DNA of 37,374 nucleotides, from contig CAYMEK010000044.1 of the NCBI GenBank assembly GCA_964389305.1, forward strand, positions 1 to 37,374, given 5' to 3'. Below are positions 7,666 through 15,332 of the stretch, piece after piece. This DNA comes from CAYMEK01 sp964389305 (lineage in GTDB: Bacteria; Spirochaetota; Spirochaetia; SZUA-6; DRHE01). Position 1 is the first letter of the stretch, and the number at the start of each line of letters is the position of its first letter. The translations under genes and the position numbers were made by a program. The notes under the pieces are model-generated. The model ran no database searches and was not told where the DNA came from. It saw only the letters and a program-made list of their open reading frames with translations.

Positions 7666-8367
7666 TTATATTGATTCCCCGCTATCACTGCTGATCCCTA
7701 CTGCATGCGGACATACTTTTCGACACTCAAAACATTTTTTTAGAATGTAGCCTTTTCCATGTCTGAAATTTGAAAGGGGGCGACACAGATCCTGCCTGAC
7801 CTTTGTGCCGTCCAGGGCCTGAGTCGGACAGGCGCTGAGACATCGTTGACACCCTGAGGGACAGACCTCGTAGTCCACTAAGGGGTCTTGGTCAAGAACC
7901 ATATCGGTCAAGATGGCTCCGAGTTGAATCATGCTCCCATACCGGCGATTGATCAGTAAGGTATTTTTCCCTAGATTCCCGAGCCCGGCTAAAACGCCAG
8001 CATGTCGTAACGACAGAATCGCTCGTCCTGTTGACCGCTGACTGTCCCAATATTCATACGGATCATCCGTGGGGATCGGGACACTTTTTATGCCGTGCCG
8101 CTCGAGCTCGAGGGAAATATTCAGCGTGAGTGCGTTGACTTGCTGCATGATGAGTGTATTCACGTGGGTATATGGAATGCAACTTTGGGCAAAGAGTGAT
8201 TCAGAAGGCACTTGCTTGGCAAACACAATAATCGATTGTGTCTTGGCATAAATATCCGAGGGGGCAAAGCCTGGAGGAGCCTCATGAAATCGCCCGACGG
8301 ACGCGATTCCGCACAAATCCGCCCCCATGGTGAATATCAATTCTTTGATTGATTTTGTGCGCAACAT
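7666..8367 (-). CDS. Epoxyqueuosine reductase-like 4Fe-4S protein (not QueG itself)
   Basis: 233 residues. It contains AGLGNLGKNTLLINRRYGSM as in the QueG/reductive dehalogenase-like family. Two 4Fe-4S motifs follow near the C-terminus: CPSGCQRCLSACPTQAL and a second, partial CFECRKVCPHAVG, with an isolated Cys between them (DLCRPL). At 233 residues it is much shorter than QueG (about 350-380) and lacks the HEAT-repeat tail, so tRNA modification is doubtful. It is more likely an electron-transfer or reductase protein of the short QueG-related group found in anaerobes. It has its own upstream region with a TATACT element. Confidence 0.75.
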   Translation of the reverse strand: MLRTKSIKELIFTMGADLCGIASVGRFHEAPPGFAPSDIYAKTQSIIVFAKQVPSESLFAQSCIPYTHVNTLIMQQVNALTLNISLELERHGIKSVPIPTDDPYEYWDSQRSTGRAILSLRHAGVLAGLGNLGKNTLLINRRYGSMIQLGAILTDMVLDQDPLVDYEVCPSGCQRCLSACPTQALDGTKVRQDLCRPLSNFRHGKGYILKKCFECRKVCPHAVGISSDSGESI

Positions 8368-8444
8368 GCCTGTATATTTTGCTTACTTTTTACCGAATAA
8401 AGACAGGATAGTATACACCGCACTACGATATTCTACGGCCGATC

Positions 8445-9611
8445 CTACTTGAGCTTCTCTTTCCCGGAGGCGCCGAAATCCCGATAAAAGCTTAAGGAGC
8501 TGAAGATCGACGGGTCGATCAGGGGGTTGCCGTGAACGATTAAATGTGCCAGGTTGCGTCCGACGCCAGGCCCCATCATAAATCCCTGGCCGCACATCCC
8601 CACGGCCAGGTACAGGCCTTCCACCTCACGTACCCGATCACAGATCGGCAGTCCGTCCGGCGTCATAGGATACAGCCCGCGCCATACCCGGCGGACCAGC
8701 ATGTTCTTCAGCCGGGGCAACAGGCCGATCAGCCGATGAGAGACAACAGGCAGGAACTCCGAAGTCGACTCTCGATCGCTGCCTACAAAGATATTCCTGG
8801 GAGTATAGCAAAAGATGATGGGACCTTCCTTGGTTTGGGCGAAATAGAAATTCGCCGTTTTTCCCTCAGGACCCGGACGCAGATCCACTACCAGAGGACC
8901 CAGAAACTGCTTCAGGGGGGCCGATATTCCGGCCTCGTGGCTATCGGGAGTCACCGGCACCTCCAACCCCGCCAGTGCGCCGACTTGTCTCGCGTGAGCC
9001 CCGGCGGCGTTGACCACTACGGGCGCGGAGTAGCGGTTTTTGTCGGTGACCAGGCCCCTAATGCAGCCTCCTTTTATGAGCAGGCCCGTCACTCGCTCTC
9101 CAAAGCGATAGGTACAGCCTCGCGCTCGAGATTCCCGGTACATGGCTTCCAGCGCCAGCAACGGCGAGGCCTGGCCGTCCTCCGGAGAAAAGGTTCCGCC
9201 CAGCAGACCCTCGGCTTGGATCCCCGGTACGATCTGCTGAATATCCTGCGCATCGTGCCAGTCAATGTTCAATCCGTAGGACTTCTGGATTTCCAGCAAT
9301 CCTTTCAGGATTTCTTCTTCCCGAGGTGTGTAGGCAACAAAGCAGTATCCGCCCATCTTCCAGCCGATATCCTCTCCGAAGCTTTCCCGCCAGCGGCTGA
9401 AGATGCGCAGGCTCTCCTGGCAGATCAGGATCTTGGCGGCGTCTGAATGAGTGGCTCGAACCCCGCCAATGGCCGACTTGTTCTGCCCCTGGCCTACTGC
9501 GGCTTCAGAGTCCACCACCAGAACCTTTTGGCCATCGCGGGTCAGGAAAAAAGCGGTGGGCACTCCAACGCTTCCCGCCCCGACAACAATGACATCAAAG
9601 CTCCGGCGCAC
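8445..9611 (-). CDS. FAD-dependent amino/imino acid oxidoreductase, DadA / sarcosine oxidase beta type
   Basis: 388 residues. The N-terminal dinucleotide-binding motif VIVVGAGSVGVPTAFFLTRD is followed by an ADP-binding acidic residue in VLVVDSE. The family GGVRATHSD segment is present, and the C-terminal FAD motif is GLYPMTPDGLPICDRVREV with GQGFMMGPGVGRNLAHLI. This is the fold of sarcosine oxidase beta, D-amino acid dehydrogenase, OoxB/NoxB and proline dehydrogenase beta subunits. They oxidise an amine or imino acid at the alpha carbon. It starts two bases after the stop of the alpha-type gene, so the two almost certainly form one complex, with this subunit as the catalytic one. The substrate could be proline, hydroxyproline, sarcosine, an opine or a D-amino acid. 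It is the last gene of the operon. Confidence 0.85.
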   Translation of the reverse strand: MRRSFDVIVVGAGSVGVPTAFFLTRDGQKVLVVDSEAAVGQGQNKSAIGGVRATHSDAAKILICQESLRIFSRWRESFGEDIGWKMGGYCFVAYTPREEEILKGLLEIQKSYGLNIDWHDAQDIQQIVPGIQAEGLLGGTFSPEDGQASPLLALEAMYRESRARGCTYRFGERVTGLLIKGGCIRGLVTDKNRYSAPVVVNAAGAHARQVGALAGLEVPVTPDSHEAGISAPLKQFLGPLVVDLRPGPEGKTANFYFAQTKEGPIIFCYTPRNIFVGSDRESTSEFLPVVSHRLIGLLPRLKNMLVRRVWRGLYPMTPDGLPICDRVREVEGLYLAVGMCGQGFMMGPGVGRNLAHLIVHGNPLIDPSIFSSLSFYRDFGASGKEKLK

Positions 9612-9613
9612 AA

Positions 9614-11719
9614 CTACTTTCCTCTATCAACCGCTCCGGCGAAAGCCTCCAGCGGGACCTCGATTTCCAGGGGACGTTCGACAAACGGAGTGACTTCCCG
9701 CAAATCTACCCCCTCTTCCCGGAACAGCTTCAAGATCAACTCCCCGCAGGTCTTGCCGCCACAAGCGCCCATTCCAACCCTCAGGGCTGCCTTGAGCTGG
9801 TTCATGTCGCGGTAGCCGGCGCGAATCAGATCCACGATCTCGCCCTTTGTCACCCGCTCGCAGCGGCAGATGATCGTGTCCGGATCGCTTATGGCGCCTG
9901 CAGCCGCCTGCCCTGACCGGGCGGCCCCCTTGGGTTGTTCCGGTTTTTCGGGTTCGCCCAACTTGAAGCCCGCCACAGCGAGCCGATCACCGAAGGGCAC
10001 CTCCAGGAGGACCAGCCCGCGATGATTCTGGCTGGGGGCGTTGCGGGTGGCTACAACCACTGCCTGCCCTACGGGTTCTCCGTTCATCCCGACCGTGACC
10101 ACCCTGACCCCCGGATGCAGATGAGCGCTGCCCAGCTCATACGGAACGGTAACAAGCGCCAGGCGAGCCTGCTGATCGTAGCTCTCGTCGACCAGGACGA
10201 TCGCCAGTCCCGGACAGCTGCTCACGCAGCGCGCGCAGCCCAGGCAGGATTCCCCCTCGAAAGAGGGCCAGCCGGTCATGCTCCCGTCCGTGGTCTTGAT
10301 CGCCAGCCTGGGACAGACCGTCGTACAAGGATTGCAGGGAATCTGCTGCAGGCAGCGGATCACCGGATAGACCTTGCCGGGCAGGGCGCGAACGGCAGGC
10401 TCCCGAGTGCGGCCCGCTTTCCCCCGCAGCGTAGCCAAGAGCGGTTTCCACTCTCCTGGGAGGAACGTCGGCCGGCCGAGCTGCTCGAGGATCCGTCGAC
10501 CCTGAATGCGGCCGCTGAACATGGCTGCGCTGGCTTCGGCGATTGTTTCGGCATCCCCGGCGGCGAACACCGGCAGCCCGTACTCCCGGGCTTTCGTGTA
10601 CAGCTCGTTGATCGGAGAGAGCCCTACCGCAATCAGAAGGGTGTCGACGACGAAGACTTTTTCGCTTCGCGGTATGGGCCGAAAAGCCTCGTCGATGCGC
10701 CCGATGACGACGCGCTCCAGACGGCCCTCCCCCTGGGCCTCGAGCACCGTGTGGGAGGTGTAGACCGGTACCCCCAGGCGCATCAGCTTGTCCAGATGCA
10801 CTTGGTAGCCGCCGCATTCACGGAGCGCTTCGGCAAGGCCAACCACGGCGATACCGGCCTGCAGGGCGTGGTAGGCGGCGATCAAGCCGACGTTTCCGCC
10901 CCCGCAGACGAACAAACTCCCTGTGGGACGGATCAGGTCGCGGTTGACCAGGGTCTGAAAAGCCCCGGCGCCGAACACCCCCGGCAAGTCGCAGCCTGGA
11001 AAAGCCAGGGTTTTCTCCCGGGCGCCGCAGGCCACCAGCAGTACCTGCGGCTCGATCAACACATAGCTTCCCTGTTTGACGATGCCGACCCTGCGGTCGG
11101 AGAATATTCCGACGGCGGGAGAAGACGTCCATGCTTGCACCAGCTCGGCGCCGTAACTCCGAAGCTCCGCTTGCAGAACGGCGGCGATCTCTACGCCCCG
11201 CATACCTGCGTGGCAGTCGTCGCGAGATCCGAAGAAGTTGTGGGTCTGCAGGGTGAGCTTACCCCCCAACCTCTGCTTGTCGTCCACCAAGATACAGCGC
11301 ACTCCTGCCTTGGCCAGCTCGATCGCCGCCGAAAGCCCGGCCGGGCCCCCGCCCACAATGAGCACGGGAGTAGGCACGATCGGTATCTCACTCAGGGACG
11401 GAGGGGCATCGTCAGCTGGCAGGACCGGCTTGCCTGAACAGGACTGAACGGACATCCCCGGCCTCGCCTCGGTCATGCAGGCCTTGACCGGACGGCCGTC
11501 GGCCAGAACCATACACTGAGCGCATTGCCCGTTGGCGCAGTAGATCCCTTGGGGCGCCCCGTCCTTAGGATGATGGCCGAAGACGCGGATTCCGGATGCC
11601 AGCAGGGCCGATGAGATTACCTCCCCTTCCCTGGCCAAGATCTCCTGACCATCGAAAGTAAAGTAAAACTCCCGCCGCTTGGGCACGTTCAGGATCGGAT
11701 GCGTTTCGATTCGTCCCAT
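9614..11719 (-). CDS. Alpha subunit of opine/proline/sarcosine oxidase-type dehydrogenase with [2Fe-2S], FAD/NAD, 4Fe-4S and BFD domains
   Basis: 701 residues, fused multi-domain. Residues about 15-95 are a 2Fe-2S domain with C61, C66, C69 and C81 (CANGQCAQC then VKAC). From 117 there is a two-dinucleotide-binding disulfide-oxidoreductase fold (PVLIVGGGPAGLSAAIELAK). Around 455-520 are two 4Fe-4S motifs (CLQQIPCNPCTTVCP and CLGCARCVSSCP). A BFD-like 2Fe-2S domain near the C-terminus has CRCERVTKGEIVDLI and ACGGKTCGELI. In known OoxA, HcnA/B and archaeal PDH1 alpha systems these modules are split over one to three proteins. Here they are one chain, likely carrying electrons from the FAD subunit to the Hdr-like partners. 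It starts three bases after the CCG gene. Confidence 0.88.
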   Translation of the reverse strand: MGRIETHPILNVPKRREFYFTFDGQEILAREGEVISSALLASGIRVFGHHPKDGAPQGIYCANGQCAQCMVLADGRPVKACMTEARPGMSVQSCSGKPVLPADDAPPSLSEIPIVPTPVLIVGGGPAGLSAAIELAKAGVRCILVDDKQRLGGKLTLQTHNFFGSRDDCHAGMRGVEIAAVLQAELRSYGAELVQAWTSSPAVGIFSDRRVGIVKQGSYVLIEPQVLLVACGAREKTLAFPGCDLPGVFGAGAFQTLVNRDLIRPTGSLFVCGGGNVGLIAAYHALQAGIAVVGLAEALRECGGYQVHLDKLMRLGVPVYTSHTVLEAQGEGRLERVVIGRIDEAFRPIPRSEKVFVVDTLLIAVGLSPINELYTKAREYGLPVFAAGDAETIAEASAAMFSGRIQGRRILEQLGRPTFLPGEWKPLLATLRGKAGRTREPAVRALPGKVYPVIRCLQQIPCNPCTTVCPRLAIKTTDGSMTGWPSFEGESCLGCARCVSSCPGLAIVLVDESYDQQARLALVTVPYELGSAHLHPGVRVVTVGMNGEPVGQAVVVATRNAPSQNHRGLVLLEVPFGDRLAVAGFKLGEPEKPEQPKGAARSGQAAAGAISDPDTIICRCERVTKGEIVDLIRAGYRDMNQLKAALRVGMGACGGKTCGELILKLFREEGVDLREVTPFVERPLEIEVPLEAFAGAVDRGK

Positions 11720-11722
11720 ACT

Positions 11723-12868
11723 CTACTCCTGCAGCAGCCCCGCCACGAGGACCGCCCAGTCCCGGATATCCATCTGCACCTGCTGCCAGGCTTCCGCGCG
11801 GGTGGCGCAGCGAAAGTGAAGAGCGCATTCCCAGCAGGTGGTGACTAGCGCTTCTGCGCGGGTGGCGGCCGCCTCCTGCAGCCGCTTGACCTGCATCATC
11901 TTGGAGTAGCGGGTGCACTGGGTCCAGCAGGATGTGCCGCAGCAGTGAGCAAGCTCCCGGGAACGCTCCATCTCCACCAGCTCCAGCCCGGGAATGGCCC
12001 TCAGAACCGCCCGCGGCGCCTCGTAGATACCCAGCCCGCGGCCCAGGCGGCAGGGATCATGGTAGGTCACCCGATGCGGCCATTCGACGAAGCGCAGCTC
12101 GGACAGCCGCTCGGCAACCAGCTCCGAAAGATGACGGACCTCGAGCGGCAGCCTCCCAACCAGCTCGCTGTAACTAACCTTCAAGGTGTAGCAGTCTTCG
12201 GGGGAAGAGACAACTACACACCTCGCCCCGCTGTCCCGCAGCGCCTGCAGGTTCTCTTCGGCCAAACGCCGAAAGGCCTCCAGGTCGCCGGTCCACAGTA
12301 AATCGTGGCCGCTGAAGCGCTCCCGGGCCATAACGACCGGGCGGATTCCCAGACGATTGAGCAGCCGGATGGCCGCCCGGGCCGACTCCAAAGCGGTGGG
12401 CTGGAGGTCGGGAAAGGCTTCGGCCAGGAAAGGTGCGGCACCAACCCAATACAGGGTGTCCGCCCGCCGCTGTTGCACCTGCAGCTCCGGATAGCGGCTG
12501 ATCCAGGAACGGCGATCGGCCTGCGATACTCCGGCCGCCTCGATCCGCTGGGCAGTCAGCAGCAATCCGGCATGGGTATCGAGACCGGTGTGCCCCTTAC
12601 GGAATGCTTCCTTTCGTACCTGCCGAACGAATCCCGACATGTCCGCACGACCGCTCGTTGCCTGCCGGCACAGCCCGCAGGCGAGGCATTCCCAGATCAG
12701 GGTGCTTTCCACAAGTCGATCGTGGTTCTGGCTGGCCAGCCGGACGATCCGCTCCGGCGAAAACTCCGGGTTCACCCCGGCGACCGGACAGAGTTCGTTG
12801 ACCTTTCTAGGTTCCTCCAGAATCACGGGCAATCCGTGTTCTCTGGCCAACTGCGCCGAATCGGTCAC
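11723..12868 (-). CDS. Heterodisulfide reductase HdrB/C-like CCG-domain protein
   Basis: 381 residues. The N-terminal part has a reduced iron-sulfur motif (ECLACGLCRQATSG, about 60-68). The C-terminal CCG domain is complete: TYHDPCRLGRG, then LAHCCGTSCW, then VTTCWECALHF, which is the C-x-CC-x-CxxC ligand set of HdrB/GlpC/LutA. The first CCG-type repeat has lost its cysteines (YWVGAAP, ARERFSGHD, SSPEDCY), so only one cluster is expected there. HdrB-type proteins pass or receive electrons at a non-cubane 4Fe-4S site. The start overlaps the previous stop by four bases (ATGA). It probably bridges the flavin/MvhD protein and the amine dehydrogenase, with no disulfide substrate implied. Confidence 0.82.
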   Translation of the reverse strand: MTDSAQLAREHGLPVILEEPRKVNELCPVAGVNPEFSPERIVRLASQNHDRLVESTLIWECLACGLCRQATSGRADMSGFVRQVRKEAFRKGHTGLDTHAGLLLTAQRIEAAGVSQADRRSWISRYPELQVQQRRADTLYWVGAAPFLAEAFPDLQPTALESARAAIRLLNRLGIRPVVMARERFSGHDLLWTGDLEAFRRLAEENLQALRDSGARCVVVSSPEDCYTLKVSYSELVGRLPLEVRHLSELVAERLSELRFVEWPHRVTYHDPCRLGRGLGIYEAPRAVLRAIPGLELVEMERSRELAHCCGTSCWTQCTRYSKMMQVKRLQEAAATRAEALVTTCWECALHFRCATRAEAWQQVQMDIRDWAVLVAGLLQE

Positions 12869-15303
12869 CGCTGTCTTCCTCCGGGGCCGCCTTCCAGGGA
12901 GGCCAGCTCTCGAGCGTAGTCATCCAGCCGGCGGGCCAGCTCTGCCCTGTCGATCTCGCCGTCCTGGAACACCCGCAAGCGCATCGCCGGTATACCCAGC
13001 AACTCGAGTACGGCAGAAAGCCTCTGGAGATTCTCCGCGGCCACCCGGCCGCCGAACCCGTAGTGGCACCGCTCCACCCGGCAGCCCAAGACAATCACGC
13101 CGGCGGCGCCCAGCTCGTACGCCCGCAGGATGTCCCCCGGTGCCAAACGACCCAGGCACATGAGCTGCACGAGGTTACCGGCCCAGCGGCGGGGAAGCGC
13201 AGGCAGGACATCGCTCCAGCGGCAGGCCAGCAGCAGGGTCGCGAGCTTCCGCTCCTCCCGCTGCAGTACGCTTTTCATGCTCCGGAGCAGCCTGTCCCGT
13301 GAAGAGAAGCCCTGGTCGATGGCGCCGGTGGGGCAGACGGAAACACAGGTGCCGCAGCCCCGGCACATCTGCTCATCAACTTGGGCCGCGAACAAGCCCC
13401 CGCCCCGGTAGATCACCCGAATCGCCCGGTACTCGCAGGTCTCCTCGCACACCCCGCAGCCCGTGCAGCGGGTTTCGTCGACCCTGACGGTCGTGACCGA
13501 GGCCTGATAGGGCCTGCCCTCGTAGCGGACCGCCAGGGTTCCCCGGACGGCCGTTTCCCGGTGGATCGCCGGCGGAACTCGAATCAGCAGGGTCTGCCAC
13601 AGAGTATCCCCCGTTGCCAACGTTTCCGCCGCTTCCACAGGTTCGCGGTTTCCTGCATTGTGGGAAACCGGTTCGAGGAGCAGCTGCTTGGCCTGGCAAA
13701 CGCCCACACAGGTACGGCACTCCAGGCATGGTCCGCAGCGCAGACAGCGCTGAGCCTCGGCGATGGCCTGCGCCTCGGTATAATTCCCCTCGATCTCGGC
13801 GAAGCTGTCCCGCCTGTCCCGCGGGGATAGGCGGGCGGGCCTGCTGCGGGCTTTGCGTTCCGCTGCGGGGAACTCCAGGCTCGCTTCGCAGCGGTACGGC
13901 TGCCCGGCATCGGCTTCGGTCTTGAGAGGCAGGCCGCGAAGGAAACGCTGTATCGAACGGGCCGCCCGCTGTCCTGCGGCGATCGCTTCCACCACGGTGG
14001 CCGGGCCGCTGACCGCGTCCCCCCCGGCAAAAACCCCGGTTCGTGAAGTGGCCAGGGTGTCCGGATCTACGGCCAGCAGGTTGGCCGGGGAGATCATGAG
14101 TCCGTGTTCGTTTCCCAAGAACGAGGGGTCAAGCTTCTGGCCCACGGCGGGGATTAGAGCATCGCACGGGATCTGGAACTCGGAACCGCTCACGGGTCGG
14201 GGGCTCCGCCTGCCGCTCGCGTCCCGCTCGCCGAGCTCCATACGCAGGCATTCCACTGCTATCAGCCGGCCTTCGCTGGTCAACAGGCGCTTCGGGGCGC
14301 AGAGAAAGGAGAGGGTCACGCCTTCCTCTTCCGCGTCATGTACCTGCTCGGGATGAGCCGGCATCTCCTGTCTCGAGCGCCGGTAGAGAAGCTGTACCGT
14401 CTCGGCTCCCAGTCGCAGGGCGACCCGGGCGCAGTCCACGGCGGCGTCTCCGCCTCCGATGACCACGATCCGCCGTCCCGGCCTCTGCGCTTGGCCCAGC
14501 GCCGCCTCTCTCAACAGGCCTACCCAGTCTACCAGCCCCTGCCGTACATCTGCCTCCCCCGGCACTCCCAGGCGGACCGAACGCTGGGCGCCGACCGCTA
14601 CGAATACGGCCCGATTTTTGTCCAGTAGCTCTTCGAAACCGAGCTTTTCTCCGATCGGGGTGTTCAGCCTGATGTCCACCCCCAGTGCCGCCACGGCCTC
14701 GATTTCGAGCCTGAGAATATCCCGGGGTAAACGATAGGAGGGAATACCCGTGCTCAGCATGCCCCCGGGGATGGGGGACGCTTCGTATACGGTTACCCGG
14801 AGTCCCCGACGAGCCAGATCGGCGGCGCACGTCAGCCCTGCGGGTCCGGAGCCGATGACGGCGATCGAGCCTGTCGAACCTTCCGAGGCGGCTGGCTCGC
14901 TCGATTCAACCGGCATTCCGCGTGACGAGCCGGCCGCTGCAGCCTGAGATGTCGTTTCGGCCGGCAAACGCACAGGCCGGTAGGCCGGAATCACCCCCCG
15001 GCGCAGCTCGTAGTCGGCGACAAAACGCTTGAGAGCGGCGATAGCCACAGGCTCGTCGACCTCGGCTCTTCGGCACTGCTGCTCACAGGGATGGGTGCAA
15101 ACCCTGCCGCAGATGCCGGGAAAGGGATTGGTTCTGCGGATCTCCTCCAATGCCTCCTCAAAGCGCCCGGCGGCGATCAGGGAAACGTAGGCTTTGACGT
15201 TGGTGCCCAGCGGGCACTCCACGGTGCAGGGCGACGCTTCCGCGGGCTGAACCCGCAGCCGCTCCCCGGTCTCCAACAATTCCAACGTGCTGTCGCTCTC
15301 CAT
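12865..15303 (-). CDS. GltD/HdrA-like flavoprotein fused to ferredoxin and MvhD domains
   Basis: 812 residues from the ATG at 15303 (AGGA upstream); an upstream extension would run into pruA. Domains in order: GltD-type iron-sulfur N-terminus (C26, C30, C65, C69, C73, C77); FAD site GSGPAGLTCAADLARRG at 151; NAD(P) site IGGGDAAVDCARVALRLGA at 282; FAD closing motif GVFAGGDAVSGPATVVEAIA at 423; Cys-rich CLRCGPCLECRTCVGVC at 520; two 4Fe-4S motifs, CTGCGVCEETCE at 613 and CRGCGTCVSVCP at 647; and a C-terminal MvhD domain with C694, C716, C741 and C746. MvhD/FlpD carries a 2Fe-2S centre that feeds HdrA. The chain is therefore an all-in-one hub between NAD(P)H or ferredoxin and the HdrB-like protein. 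Electron bifurcation or confurcation is inferred only. Confidence 0.88.
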   Translation of the reverse strand: MESDSTLELLETGERLRVQPAEASPCTVECPLGTNVKAYVSLIAAGRFEEALEEIRRTNPFPGICGRVCTHPCEQQCRRAEVDEPVAIAALKRFVADYELRRGVIPAYRPVRLPAETTSQAAAAGSSRGMPVESSEPAASEGSTGSIAVIGSGPAGLTCAADLARRGLRVTVYEASPIPGGMLSTGIPSYRLPRDILRLEIEAVAALGVDIRLNTPIGEKLGFEELLDKNRAVFVAVGAQRSVRLGVPGEADVRQGLVDWVGLLREAALGQAQRPGRRIVVIGGGDAAVDCARVALRLGAETVQLLYRRSRQEMPAHPEQVHDAEEEGVTLSFLCAPKRLLTSEGRLIAVECLRMELGERDASGRRSPRPVSGSEFQIPCDALIPAVGQKLDPSFLGNEHGLMISPANLLAVDPDTLATSRTGVFAGGDAVSGPATVVEAIAAGQRAARSIQRFLRGLPLKTEADAGQPYRCEASLEFPAAERKARSRPARLSPRDRRDSFAEIEGNYTEAQAIAEAQRCLRCGPCLECRTCVGVCQAKQLLLEPVSHNAGNREPVEAAETLATGDTLWQTLLIRVPPAIHRETAVRGTLAVRYEGRPYQASVTTVRVDETRCTGCGVCEETCEYRAIRVIYRGGGLFAAQVDEQMCRGCGTCVSVCPTGAIDQGFSSRDRLLRSMKSVLQREERKLATLLLACRWSDVLPALPRRWAGNLVQLMCLGRLAPGDILRAYELGAAGVIVLGCRVERCHYGFGGRVAAENLQRLSAVLELLGIPAMRLRVFQDGEIDRAELARRLDDYARELASLEGGPGGRQR

Positions 15304-15332
15304 GAATGAATCCTGGCGCGAAGCAAACCGCC

